Positions 10,095-21,060 of a stretch of DNA of 64,000 nt are shown here, piece after piece. The number at the start of each line of letters is the position of its first letter. Positions within the stretch are counted from its first letter, which is position 1. The translations under genes were made by a program, and so were the position numbers. The DNA is from Coenobita brevimanus. Taxonomy: Eukaryota > Arthropoda > Malacostraca > Decapoda > Coenobitidae. Under the pieces are notes generated by a model. It made no database searches. It was not told the DNA's origin and was given only the letters and a program-made list of their open reading frames with translations. The DNA lies in the NCBI GenBank assembly GCA_032717465.1, contig CM064632.1, positions 29,312,391-29,376,390 on the forward strand. Reading direction: 5' to 3'.

Positions 10095-10215
10095 AGGCTG
10101 TGGAGGGTTGAGGAAGTTCCCTAACATCTTTTCCTAAGCGATTTATTTTGTACATTACACCTTACTGCCCTCTTCCGTGTTATTACAAATTTTTGCTTTA
10201 ACACAGCCAGACGAT
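10095..10215. mobile_element. Family A MITE, left part only
   Basis: TTGAGGAAGTTCCCTAACAT, CTAAGCGATTTATTTTG and TTACACCTTACTGCCCTC match the left end and core of the family. The right end is missing. Confidence 0.6.
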
Positions 10216-10263
10216 GATTATTTAGTTTAGGGTTTTTGCCACTAGAGAGGTAATAAACATATA

Positions 10264-10488
10264 GGCCTGTATTCTCGTCGGCTAAGGAGGCTCCCTAGCA
10301 CCTCTTCCTTACCGACTTATTTTTATGATATGGCCTGTTAATATCCTTTTGTACTTTGCTTATGCTTAATATGGCGATGTTAGTAAGCGTTATATACAAA
10401 GAGGTGAGGCTGTAAGATGTAATAACCAACATAAACGGCTTAGGAAAAGGTGTTAGGGAGCTCCATTAACTCGCGAGAAAACGTGTCC
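10264..10488. mobile_element. Family A foldback MITE, complete
   Basis: Left end GTATTCTCGTCGGCTAAGGA and right end GGTGTTAGGGAGCTCCATTA then CTCGCGAGAA. The core (ATGATATGGCCTGTTAATAT) defines a subfamily shared with 11222 and 17066 and differing from the 251/18551 type. Confidence 0.75.
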
Positions 10489-10533
10489 TCACTCTCATCG
10501 CTACTAAAGGTCCTTTATGTAATGGTATAAAAT

Positions 10534-10620
10534 CTGGTGCTGGTGACAACAATACACACATTGCACCAGCACCAGTAGCCTATAAAGCCTGCCGTGTCCC
10601 CCACCACACCAGCACCTTAT
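10534..10620 (+). repeat. Dispersed repeat R3, copy 3
   Basis: CACACATTGCACCAGCACC, AGCCTATAAAGCCTGCCGTG and TCCCCCACCACACCAGCACC match copies 1 and 2. A family D trace (TTGCTGCCTCTAAACGATTT) follows at about 10645. Confidence 0.5.
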
Positions 10621-10803
10621 TATTTTAGTTTACTTAATTTATTCTTGCTGCCTCTAAACGATTTTAATTAGACTTGGCGAGACTTTTCGAAATGGATGGG
10701 TTACGATATTTACGAACTCCTTCACTACCGAAATTCCTTTAGTCTGTGGAATAAAATTTTATTGGGCAGTAGCGAGAATAAAATAAACGCATTCCACACA
10801 ACA

Positions 10804-11014
10804 AGACCCGTATTCTCGTCGGTTAAGGAAGCTACCTGACACCTCTTCCTAGGCGATTTATTTTGTTTACTACACAATACTATCCTGTTCTGTTGTTACA
10901 AAAATCCTTCCAATATCCCCAAACACGGCTTAAATACTGTACCACCCACATACAAAAATAAATCGCTACGGGAGAGGTGCTAGGGAGCGTCTGTACATAA
11001 TGAGAATACGGGCG
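10804..11014. mobile_element. Family A foldback MITE, complete
   Basis: Left end GTATTCTCGTCGGTTAAGGA. Right end AAAATAAATCGCTACGGGAG then GGTGCTAGGGAGC and GAGAATACGGGC. Core of the 251 type (TCCTTCCAATATCCCC). Confidence 0.78.
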
Positions 11015-11221
11015 AGTCTAAGCAGCCTCGGATGGGAGACTCGACCATATTTATGATGGATTTGCTGCCGTACCTTTGATTTCTTATCCCAGGAAGATCT
11101 AGAGACATGGCAAGACTCTCACTCTCTTTCCGTGTCCACCCAACAGAACCAATTACAACCTACGGCAATTTTTCCTCATGTAATTAAGATTTTTTTTTTC
11201 GTAAGATTAGTTCTAGACTTG

Positions 11222-11446
11222 GGTTCGCATTCTCGGCGGTTAAGAAAGCTCCCTAACACCTCTTCCTAACCGTTTTATTTTTGGATACGGCTAGGTAATA
11301 TCATTTTGTACGATTTATATGCAGTGTATGGTGACATTAAAATGAATTAAGTAACACAGATAAGAACGGCAAGGTGTAATAAGCAAAATAAATCGCCAAG
11401 GAAAGGGTATCGGGGAGCTCCCTTACCCACCGAGAACACGGGTATT
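11222..11446. mobile_element. Family A foldback MITE, complete
   Basis: Left end GCATTCTCGGCGGTTAAGAA and right end GGGGAGCTCCCTTACCCACC then GAGAACACGGG. Core of the TTTTGGATACGGCTAGGTAA type. Confidence 0.75.
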
Positions 11447-11549
11447 GGAGACATTCTGTATCTTCTCTCCTTGACCTTCCTGTGAAAACATATTTAAATT
11501 ACGACAAGGACGCGATCGTAAGTTTGAGTATTCCACGTATGGTATGTTT

Positions 11550-11706
11550 GCGTGGTTCCCTAGCAACTGTTCCCCAGCGATTTATTCTGCAAATTAGATC
11601 TAAAACCTAAGCTGGTAATAAGACGATATAAATAACACACGAGAATATTATGGTGTGATAAGATAAGGTGGTAAAGTGTTAAGAGGCTTCCTTTGCCACC
11701 TGGGAC
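11550..11706. mobile_element. Family A MITE, diverged copy
   Basis: GTTCCCTAGCAACTG, CCAGCGATTTATTCTGC on the left and TAAAGTGTTAAGAGGCTTCC on the right are consistent with both ends of a more diverged copy. Confidence 0.55.
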
Positions 11707-11724
11707 AAGATATACACTGTTAAA

Positions 11725-11726
<2 letters not shown>

Positions 11727-11819
<93 letters not shown>
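11727..11819 (+). repeat. (TG)n microsatellite
   Basis: Pure TG run of about 92 bp. Confidence 0.98.
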
Positions 11820-11911
11820 ATAAGTAAACAGACAATATATCGATATTTGTATTTATAATCAGTGTACACGTAGTCAACGAGAACTTGAATATAGCAGGCA
11901 TCAAAAGTTCC

Positions 11912-11912
<1 letters not shown>

Positions 11913-11981
<69 letters not shown>

Positions 11982-11998
11982 GTCTATCTATCTATCTG
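11913..11998 (+). repeat. (CT)n microsatellite
   Basis: CT run with one TTT interruption, ending in TCTATCTATCTATC. Confidence 0.95.
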
Positions 11999-12503
11999 CA
12001 GGGTCTGCAACAATCTGAGTGGTGCATCCTCAGCAGTCGACAATAAGCAAACTGATCTAAAGGTAAATAGATAGCAAAATAAATTCATCAGTGTCAGTTA
12101 CTGGGATCCACCACACTGTCGCAAACCATGGAGAGGAAAACAAGAGCTGCGACAGGACTTTTGATGGCGGCTGTACGTACGTGTGCCGCCCCAACCTTTC
12201 CTATCTTGGAGGAAAACAATTTGCCCGTCCATTTCCCGGGCGTCCAGACAGACAGATGGATCCTCGTGGGTGATTACTCAATTTCCTGACCAGAATATTG
12301 ATGGACACAATTATCGGCCAAAGCCAGCCTGCGAAAACAGCTCTTGTGTTTCCCTGTCCCTCGGCCCACTATCGTTTTTATTTCTCTCTAGTAAATTGGG
12401 TCGCCATCCTGTCGAGCGTGCACGGGTTATTCAACACAATCACTCGGCCTACAGTCACTGGAATAGTAAGCAGGGGTGCTAGGATTCTGCAGATGGACTT
12501 CTA

Positions 12504-12561
<58 letters not shown>

Positions 12562-12771
12562 CAGGAGTTATAACCCTAATTAAAAGACACAGAAAACTTT
12601 ATCAGAGGGAAAACTGCGTGAGTAAATTCAGGGAGACGTGAAGTGTACACACTTTACCCATATTTTCAAACTTTCTTCAACTTAACTCCTGCATTTTAAT
12701 GACAGTTTCTTCATATATATATTTCTCGCTTCCTCCTGATGGGTTTATTTAGCTTTAAGCAGATTTTGGGA
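11999..12771. other. Unrecognised sequence with (CA)n
   Basis: A (CA)n run lies at 12509-12556. No gene or repeat family recognised in the remainder. Confidence 0.5.
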
Positions 12772-13100
12772 AGGCGGGGGCCGAGGCGCTAGATAAGTGG
12801 CCTGCATTCACAATGGACCCAGGTTCGAAGTTCGGCTGGGACAGGGAGTAGTTATGGGGTTTGAATTTCATTAAAGCAGAGTTTACTGATCTACCATAAG
12901 GCCCGCCGACATGTCATAAAAACACTCGTTAACACCAATATACCAATACACCAGTCCTGTATGAGACAGCTCTAGCAAGTATTTAATATATGGATGGTGA
13001 GTGTTAGCGCCGTTGTGGGGACATTTGGAGGTGAAGCCCGTAGTTCTGGTGGGTCTCAGGGAACGGGCTGTTAAGCCTATGCCCAGAGTCGGACATATAA
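12772..13100 (+). mobile_element. tRNA-derived SINE (family S1), copy 1
   Basis: The head contains the B-box-like GGTTCGAAGTT and GGCTGGGACAGGGA. The body has GGCCCGCCGACATGTC, ACACCAGTCCTGTATGAGAC, GTTAGCGCCG and CCCAGAGTCGGACA. It matches the copies at 19612 and 54985 over ~320 bp. This copy has a damaged A box and B box, so it is older and probably silent. No poly-A tail remains. Confidence 0.85.
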
Positions 13101-13197
13101 AGGAATCGAGTTAGACAGTAAAAGAAGAGTCTTTTTAACATCCCTATTTCGAAAACTCTCTCAGAAGCTGAAAATAAATTCGTCAGGAGAGAACAGC

Positions 13198-13199
<2 letters not shown>

Positions 13200-13238
<39 letters not shown>
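13200..13238 (+). repeat. Poly-T run
   Basis: 39 consecutive T. Confidence 0.98.
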
Positions 13239-13241
<3 letters not shown>

Positions 13242-13313
13242 GAGTGCGGAAAACCGTAAGCAACCTCATATTTCTGACGATCATTTATTTATCACTTGCA
13301 TTTTGTTATATGT

Positions 13314-13375
13314 GACCAGCCTGCATCCCACATCAGAGAGTGCAGTCAGCAATGATAAAGTGAAGTTTCATATTA
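13314..13375 (+). repeat. Dispersed repeat family C, copy 1
   Basis: CCAGCCTGCATCCCACATCA then GAGAGTGCAGTCAGCAATGA. Related segments are at 25545, 25900 and 41382. Confidence 0.6.
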
Positions 13376-14089
13376 TGTACTGTCGTTTAACATTATTAGA
13401 AATTTTCATAAAGATCAGTGGTTCCTCCAAACTTTCGCTCACTCAGTTTTGACAATACGATCGAAGAAAGTTACGTCGCCTGGCTGAAGGGATTAAGTTG
13501 TGTATGAGTTTTATTGTTTTTTTTCCTCCTTCAATCATCCAGCTCACTTCACATCCATAGCTGAGTGACTGTTACCCTTGTGACATATGTGATGCAATAT
13601 TTCGTTTAGCAATATTTCGCTTATTCTTGCTTGTTACCAGTCTGCCAAGATGGGGATAGGAAGAATGGAGGGTGGCGTGGGAGAGGGTGGCGTGGGAGAG
13701 GGAAGCGCGGAGGAGGAAGGCTGGAAGCAAGTCTCCCACTAAATATGTTTCCTCTTTTCCAGATCAAATTCTTCACTAAACGATTTTGTCTTTCAATATC
13801 CACTTTCTCGAACACACTTTTTTCTTTTCATTGTTAGGATTCTGGTATACCAGTATCTTTGTTCCAGAGTTCATTTCTTTAATTAAATTTTCATCTTTTA
13901 AAGTCACTTCATGATTTCAATAACCAGTTTTTTACGCATTTCCACATTCAAGACTCGTTACCTCTTACTTTTTTTCTTTTTTTTTTAAGTATTCCGTCAC
14001 ATAAGCGAACGGGAAGGCATTTAACGAGGGAGACATTTCACGTGGGAAGCGGATGGAGCTTGTCCAGAAATTCTCGATTTTTTTTTTTT
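13376..14089. other. Unrecognised sequence
   Basis: A short tandem GAGGGTGGCGTGGGA unit (13665-13705) and T-rich runs only. Confidence 0.5.
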
Positions 14090-14865
14090 TTTATGCAAGG
14101 AAGAAGGAACCAATGGCCATGAGCCTGCAAACCGTTCCTGCAAGAAAAACAACAGACAGCCAAATTCAAGATCCGTTCATTTCGATATAACTGGACACAC
14201 TGTGTTTGAAAGACTGGAGATCATACGAAGTAGGAAACACAAACAGAGGGAGACAGTTCCAGAGTCGACCTGTTGCATACATGAAGGACTGGGAGTAACG
14301 ATTAACTGTTGCATTAGAGTTGGACAGAAACGGTAGTGAAAGTCAGTTGCTAGACGGGTGCTATGCGCCCGTCGTAGTGGTTGAGGGGTGCAAACAGATA
14401 CTGTAGTTCAGAGGAGCGGTGACCAATGAAGTTGTGATAGAAAAGAGATAAAGATGCAACAGTGCGGCGAAGAGACAGAGGTTAAAGGGGGCCAGTACAA
14501 GGAGGAGAGTTAATGAGATGAAAACCCTTTGACTCCACCTTACTGAGAAGAGCTGTATGTGGGAAGCCTCCCCACACATGAGAGTTGTACTCTACACAGG
14601 AGCGAATAAAACCTGCGTACAGTCAACAACCGTGCAGGGGTAAAGAAGGTACGGAGTCAGCTTAGCACACCTAATCTCTTGGAAGCAGATTTTGCAAAAG
14701 ATCTAATATGACCTTTCCAAGATAAGTCCCGAGAGAATGAAACCCCAAGTATGTTTAAAGATGATGCAGGACTGAGCTGCCCTGATCTACAGATAATTAC
14801 TACATAATATACATCATATACGAAAATAGGAGCACATCTTTGAATATGAAATAACAGTGTCAAAG
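14090..14865 (-). mobile_element. Jockey-like LINE 3' end, decayed
   Basis: On the minus strand the frame at 14863-14657 encodes LNILGVSFSRDLSWKGHI, the conserved segment after the reverse transcriptase active site in Jockey-type elements. Other frames continue with VEYNSHVWGG, HRSSEL, YATGRLWNCLPLFVFPTSYD and LQSFKHSVSSYI, followed by a stop and a short 3' UTR ending GGTTCCTTCTTCC. The frame is broken several times, so this is a relic. Endonuclease and catalytic RT motifs are absent. Shorter copies of the same 3' end are at 45400 and 62035, both also on the minus strand. Confidence 0.85.
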
Positions 14866-15059
14866 TAATTTACTATATATGCTAAAAATCTCATGTTCAG
14901 AAGTGTATTTATATGAAAACAAGGAGTAATGAATGTGCAGAAGAATCCGAAAACAATGAAATCGGTTTACCCTGATTCATTCAGGGAAATACCTTCTCAA
15001 TAATGAGACGTTCCAAAAGCTTTAGCCATAATTCCTTTTAAAAACACCATCACACAGAT

Positions 15060-15169
15060 CTGCCATGAAAATTCAGCATTTGCGCTCAAAAGGACACATT
15101 TTCCTAGTCCTACTCTACGACTATGTTCAGCTACGCACATTTTCTTATTCTGATACTACGTTCTTCCCC

Positions 15170-15221
<52 letters not shown>

Positions 15222-15240
15222 TTTCTTATTCTAATACTCC

Positions 15241-15283
<43 letters not shown>

Positions 15284-16274
15284 TTATTTCACTAGTCGAT
15301 CTCTGCTACAACCATTCAAACATGTCCATATCAGTGTCCTCCTAAACAGGTACCTTCATTTCAGCCTCTGGTTTCCGTTACACACATTTCCTAATTTCAG
15401 CACTGTTTCTGTGACTCACGTTTCCGCCTTGCATTTTTCAAGGGCGGGATGCTTCCACATTTCCAGTAAGAAATATAGAAGGGACAAAAGAATACTCTGC
15501 ATTCCCTTTTATTTTCTTTATTATAATTTTTCTCTCGAACTTATTAACTTTTTTTGCAAGTAGAACAAGAGACCTGGGAAGATTCTACATTTTCCTTCTC
15601 CTTCCTGCAAAAACAAACGGCAAATTACAACACAAAATTGATCCTAAATTCTTGTATGAATCTAGGCACAAATTTTCTGCTAAACGTATTTCTCCATTCC
15701 AATATCCACTTTCTCTTGGACACATCCGTTTGCAGTTCAGTGTTCGTCTTCCACTACAGGTAACTCCTTATTAAAACAGCTATTTCTTATTTAGACAGAT
15801 CTTTCTTATCTAAACAGCTATTTCATGATAAACAGCCATGAAGGCCATTTCTTATATGAACAGCCATTTATTATCTAAACATCTATTTCTTGTTTAAACA
15901 GCCACATCCTATCTAAACAGCCATTTCTTATTTTGACACCCATTTCTTATTAAACAGCCTTTTCTAATTAAACAGCCATTTCATATTTAGATAGTCATCT
16001 CTTATCTAAAGAGCCATTTCTTATTTAGACGGATTTATTATCCAAACAGCCGTTTCTTATGAAACAGCCATTTCCATATCCCAGTACCAATTTTCTGATG
16101 AACTCTGCACCATTTAAGTGTCCGTCTTCCTAGTCAACTTTTTTTTTTTCTGTATTTAATACCCATTTTCCTACAACACATCTTTCCTCAATGCAATACA
16201 GACCCTATTTCCTCATTTAGATAATCAACCAGGCCACCCCACACAGGATGCAGCGTTAGGCAATTGACAGCAAT

Positions 16275-16315
<41 letters not shown>

Positions 16316-16860
16316 CGAATCCTCTAACACATTTCGTCACAGCGATGCTCAATTAGACCATCTCAGACAAAATGCGGCGTCTGGAAATAGATAGATATAT
16401 CGACAAACAGACAAAAAGATAGATGCTGTACACAGAGGGATCCAATAAATAGACAGATACCCGAGTCCAACAACACACATTTCCTCACTGCGATACTGCC
16501 CCTCACGTAATATAGTCATGCAATAGATAGATAGATAGATAGATGGGTGATAGAATGACAGACAGACAGGGCGACAAAATGACAGACAGACAGACAGACA
16601 GACAGAATGACCGGCAGAGAGACAGAGAGAGACATGTACTTACGTCCTGCTACACAAAATTCCTCACTCTAATGCACACACACACACACAATTTCCTCAC
16701 AGCGACTCTCAACTACAGGAGCCCTCACAAGAAGCGGCGTCGGGCAATAAATAGATAAAACTAAAGACAGACAGGCAGACACTAAGTTTCTGCAACACAC
16801 AATTTCTCGTTGCAACTTCCATGTGCTGATGCCGATGACATGCCTTGCAATTTTCGGATT
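15060..16860 (+). repeat. Degenerate repeat region with GATA-tailed units
   Basis: A phrase like CACACATTTCCTCACTGCGATAC recurs at about 15080, 15170, 15220, 16180, 16330, 16475, 16660, 16690 and 16795. Tails like GCGGCGTCTGGAAATAGATAGAT occur near 16260, 16393, 16525 and 16745, two of the intervals being about 132 bp. From 15770 to 16080 a ~20 bp unit (AACAGCCATTTCTTATCTAA) is tandemly repeated. Embedded microsatellites are (CA)n 15173-15220, (CT)n 15240-15264, (AG)n 16279-16313 and (GACA)n 16558-16605. The tails match the RTE-like LINE 3' end at 7625, so this may be a nest of 3' ends. Confidence 0.6.
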
Positions 16861-17065
16861 TAAAAGTGGCAAATTCTCTTTAATTATTAAGTGGGGACGA
16901 AACAGGCGAGCTAAAATTTAGCACATCCCGGCAAAGCTCCTGTCTTAGCCATTATGATCCTAATCAGATCTTTGTTTTATTTTCCTCAGTATAACTAGTA
17001 ACAATAGTAACACAAATATTATCTTCATTATTTACTTATTATTTTTTTAGGGGAGACAGTGACTC

Positions 17066-17282
17066 CTATTCTCGTCGGTTAAGGAAGCTCCCTACCACCT
17101 CTTCCTTATCGACTTATTTTTGGATATGGGCTGTGAATATTTTTTTTGTATATTATTACGCAGAATATGGCGACATAAGAAGGATCTGTAAAATAAGAGG
17201 GCAGTAAGGTGAAATATGCCAATTAAATGGCGCAGGAAAAGGTGGCAGGAGCTTCCTCGACTGATGACCGTATGAACCCGTA
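17066..17282. mobile_element. Family A foldback MITE, complete
   Basis: Left end CTATTCTCGTCGGTTAAGGA, ACCACCTCTTCCTTATCGAC. Right end AAATGGCGCAGGAAAAGGTG, GGAGCTTCCTCGACTGATGA. Core of the TTTTGGATATGGGCTGTGAA subfamily. Confidence 0.75.
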
Positions 17283-18550
17283 TTTAGCACATTAAGGTCA
17301 AGTACCGAACCCATCCCTGCGATCCCTGATTTAGTACAATGGCCAAATTACACCTCTGAGAGTTTTCCTGATACTGAATAAAATCGCCTACCGTCATCAA
17401 AAATATAACTTTACTGTTCCCGTTAGCATGATTCTCTTGTGCTCTGCCCCCTTCTGATGCCCCACCCTCTTCCACCTCTACTCGTTGCTGATTGGCTGAG
17501 ATAATTATTCTTCTTACTGATGGAATAATGAGCCTTACCAGGAAATAGTGTGGTATTATTTACTTTTACTTTGAATTCATTTCTTTATGACAAAGGAAGC
17601 ACTAAAATTTGCTAACTGAATAAAAAATAGTTTGAAAACCAACCTGCCTCCTCCCACGACTGCAGCTGAGTTTGGGCGCCAAGTTTGGAGCTTGGCAATA
17701 ACACATCGCAGCTGTGCCGCTATTACTATTAAACATATTAAGTCATCTATCTGTCATGTCTGGTAAGTTACCACAGTATTATAACAATATTGTAATTTTC
17801 CCTATTTATTTCCTTCATTAATTTCCTTACTATCAGGGGGATCGAATATAGAAGTAGGAAAACGAAATGTCATTAGCTTCGCTTCGAAATGAGAAATTTC
17901 ATTCTATACACGTGAAGTCAGTGATGTCTTATGGAGGGAAAAGGGTTTTGTGTGTGTGTGTGTGTGCGTGTGTGTGTGGATACCAAATATAAGGAAAAAT
18001 GCCAAAACACTAGTTTCTTTGTTGAACGTGTACCTTTTTATTTTCATAGAGGGAACCTTCGTTACTTTACAAACCTTTCAGGCCGATGACGTTCCTTGGT
18101 ACTTTTTTCCAACATCCTTGCTACAAAACATTTTCTAGTTAAATGGAAAATATTGCTGTTAAGTAAAAAGTTTTGTTGCTTCGATTAGCGAGAGCGCCTA
18201 GAATGTTTACCTTACCTTGGCACGGCAAAGACTGGCTCAGAACTCCTACTCGGACCGACGGCTGAGTGGGGGCCTGGGCGGGGCCAAGGGGGCGGGGCAC
18301 AAGAGAATCAGGCATATGCCAACAATACAACCTATGGATCGTTGTAAGGAAGAGAAAGAGATTTATTTATTTATTTTCTTTTTTTTGAGGGGGAGGGCAC
18401 ATTTTGTCGAAGTGCCTGTCTTCACGATTTTCTGCTCAAACATAATGGCCGAATTCTAGGATGCTTGACACATTTTCCTTAGGCATTGTTTGTAACTGCA
18501 CAATTTTCTTTTATCTACCGACTGTGACTTTGGAAGGTGTTACATGACTT
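17283..18550. other. Unrecognised sequence
   Basis: A family D trace on the minus strand (GAATAAAATCGCCTACCGTC) is at about 17378 and a short (TG)n at 17950-17978. The segment 18240-18300 is GC-rich, but no gene could be supported. Confidence 0.45.
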
Positions 18551-18774
18551 TGGCCCCTGTTCTCGTCGGTTAAAGAAGCTCCCTAACACCTTTTTCTAAG
18601 CAATTTATATAACTTATTACACCTTACTGTCCTCGCCTGAGCTACATAAATCCTTCTGATGTCGCCATACTCTGCAGAAATTACTTACTAAGTCATATTA
18701 ACCAGCCATACCACAAAATATATTGCTAAGGAAGAGGTGGTAGTAAGCTTCCGTACCCGACAAAGATTCGGATC
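18551..18774. mobile_element. Family A foldback MITE, complete
   Basis: Left end TGTTCTCGTCGGTTAAAGAA. Core TTATTACACCTTACTGTCCT and GTCGCCATACTCTGCAG as in copy 1. Right end TTGCTAAGGAAGAGGTGGTA then CCCGACAAAGATTCG. Confidence 0.78.
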
Positions 18775-18813
18775 TTTACGTGCCAGCAATATGAAGCACA
18801 CAACAAAGGAGTG

Positions 18814-18990
18814 TGAAATGTTGGGTGGGAGAGACACAGGTTACAGCTTGAACTCTTTATTTTCTCACACGTTTCGGGCAACCCAGAACCCATCTTCAGG
18901 AGCTGTGTTGGGTTCTGTGTAGCCCGAAACGTGTGAGAAAATACACAGTTCAAGCTGTAACCTGTGTCTCTCTCCCACCCAACATTTCCA
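18814..18990. mobile_element. Foldback with Penelope/hammerhead-like core, copy 2
   Basis: Two arms of about 85 bp are near-perfect inverted copies: AATGTTGGGTGGGAGAGAC, ACAGCTTGAACT and CTCACACGTTTCGGG on the left, and CCCGAAACGTGTGAG, AGTTCAAGCTGTAACC and GTCTCTCTCCCACCCAACATT on the right. On the minus strand CTGAAGATGGGTTCTGG runs into GCCCGAAACGTG (18864-18900). The right arm has the same core on the plus strand but its CTGANGA box is replaced. The downstream phrase ATGGATCATCTACA (18996-19010) also follows the other copy at about 1515. The arrangement suggests two head-to-head copies of a terminal repeat. Confidence 0.65.
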
Positions 18991-19129
18991 CTTGTAATGG
19001 ATCATCTACAAAGGAGTATGAGAAGGATGGATGCTGTCTGTAGTTTGGGGAGGCATGGGGGGTTACGGAAGGCGGGACACAGTGCTGGAGGAGGACTGTC
19101 AGAGAAGTTTTGCTTACGGCTGTAGGTTA

Positions 19130-19255
19130 CTGAGGCAAACTAAGTAATAAAAATGCATAAATAGCATAAACGATACCAGCTAGGTGTGCTGTACGGAATA
19201 TAAATCGCTACGAAAATGGTGCTAGAAACCATCCACTGCCAACGAGAATGCTATT
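19130..19255. mobile_element. Family A MITE, right part only
   Basis: AATATAAATCGCTACGAAAA, TGGTGCTAGAAACC and AACGAGAATGC are a diverged right end. The left end is not recognisable. Confidence 0.5.
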
Positions 19256-19483
19256 CCGTCTCGGGAATTTCCCTGCAGAATGAATACAAGAGTCTGGCGG
19301 CAGCGTAAGTAGGCAGGTCTCAAGGTATCAAGAATGAGTAGTCTCGCGGCAGCATAAAAAAATCTGACTTCAGAAAAATAATACTAGGAAACAGACATCC
19401 ACACTGAAGATGTGGACGTGTCCGACTTCGCCCGCTGCGAATTTTGACACATGCTTGTAATATTTCACACCTTAATGCTGTTA

Positions 19484-19612
19484 GAGATCTCCCCACATGG
19501 CGATAGTAGCCCGCAGAGATCTCCCCAAATGGTGAGGGATACTTTTTTACACCACAACCTGTACTACAGTCGCCTACAGATATCTCCCCAAACGGTGAGG
19601 GATTTTTTTTTA
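19484..19612 (+). repeat. Short tandem repeat of AGATCTCCCCA units
   Basis: Three degenerate copies of CAGAGATCTCCCCAAATGG (about 19484, 19514 and 19577). The last two continue with TGAGGGATACTTTTTT-like sequence. Confidence 0.6.
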
Positions 19613-19950
19613 CAGCTCAAGCTGAATCGGCAGAGAGGCGGCCTGCAGTCCTGATGGACCCGGGTTCGAATCCCGACTGGGGCAGGGAACAATTTAAGGA
19701 TTTGAATTCCATAAACAGCAGACTTTCCTGATATACCAGATGATCCGCCGACATGTCGTAAAAGTACCACCGCTTATACCAGTACACCAGTCCTGTAGGA
19801 GACAGCCCTAGCATGTATTCAATATGGAAGGTGGATGTTAGCGCCGAAGTGGTGACATGTGGAGGTGTAGGAGGACTACTGGGCCTTGGGATGGGCTACT
19901 GCCCCCGAGATATTGGCCCTGAAGCCTTAGCCCAGAGTCGTACACTTAAG
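19612..19950 (+). mobile_element. tRNA-derived SINE (family S1), copy 2
   Basis: Head AATCGGCAGAGAGGCGGCCT, then the intact B box GGTTCGAATCC and GACTGGGGCAGGGAAC. Body GATCCGCCGACATGTCG, ACACCAGTCCTGTAGGAGAC, GTTAGCGCCGAAGTGGTGAC and GCCCAGAGTCGTACAC. The start of the head is damaged. Confidence 0.88.
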
Positions 19951-20329
19951 TGAATTTCGGCTGAAGTAAGTTGTCCAAAGACTATAAATGGAGAGGAATG
20001 TATACAGCTGAGGATACAAAGTGAATAGGTAAAAAAAAAATAAAAAACAAACCAGTCAACATAACCTAGTAGGAAGAAGCAGCAGCCAAGAACACACAAC
20101 TTCCATTTATATTATCTTTAAACTTTGCGGTGGGTGAAGGCGGTTAGATAAATTATATACAGTACCACGTCTCGAAAAAAATACCCTCTCAGGAGCCTTT
20201 TTGATGTAAATTTTCCCGGCCGTACTTAAAGTGGTCTAACGAACCGGACGATTAGCTCTCCTTTGAACAACTGACGGGGATAATGTGCGTCTCTACAACG
20301 AAAACCACTCTCGGGGTGTGGTATGGCAG
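19951..20329. other. Unrecognised sequence
   Basis: No feature recognised beyond a short A run near 20030. Confidence 0.5.
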
Positions 20330-21060
20330 TGTGGTGGTGGGAGGGTGAGGAAGGAAGGAAAGACAGCGGAAATGGTCGAGAAGAGAAGAAAGAAGTAAAG
20401 GGAGGATGGAAAAGAAAGGGAGAAAGAGGGAGAAAGGAAAAAAAGGGAATGGGCGGAGGAAGAAAAGAGGAAATGGAGGAGGAAGGAAAAGGAAGGAGGA
20501 AAGAAAGAAATGAAAAAGGGAGGAGGACGGAAATGGGAGGAGGAAGAGAGAGAAAAAAAGGAAGAGAGGAGGAAGAAAAGAAAGGGGCAAAAAAGAAGGA
20601 TGGAAAGAAAGGAGGATGGAGGGATGGGAGGAAAGAATAAGGAATGGGGGAGAAATTAAAGATAAGGAAATGAGAAGAAGAAGTGAAAGAGGAAAGGGGA
20701 GAGAGACAGGATAAGGAGGGAGGAAAAAAAAAATAAGAAATGAGATAAGGAAGAAAAAGGAGCGGGAAGGAAGGATTAGAGAGAGGAAAGGAGGACGGAA
20801 GGAAAGAAATGTTGAAAGGAGGAGGAAAAAATGAAAACGTAAAGGATGAAGAAAAGAAAGGGTGAAGGAGGGAGGAAAGAAAGAATGGGGAAAGGAGAGA
20901 GGGAAGGAAAGAAGGAGAAATGGGACAGCAAGGAAACAACCGGGGAGCAAGGATGGATTGATGGTAAGAGGAAGCTGTGGAAGGAGAGATGGGATGAAGA
21001 GGTTAGAAGTGTGAGTGACAAGAAGAGAGGAAAGGCGAGGAGGATGGAGAGGAGGGGTGT
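20330..21060 (+). repeat. Long polypurine block 1
   Basis: About 730 bp almost entirely A and G on the plus strand, built from GGAAGGAAAG, GGAGGAAG and AAAGAAAGG variants. It produces long Phe/Pro/Ser/Leu-rich open frames on the minus strand, which are compositional artefacts. Tracts like this can adopt triplex DNA; that is general knowledge, not shown here. Confidence 0.85.

Noticed and set aside
20226..20950. Minus-strand open frames of 230-240 codons rich in Ser, Phe, Leu and Pro
   Set aside because: They are read from a polypurine tract that lacks stop codons by composition. Two frames are open at once and there is no domain.
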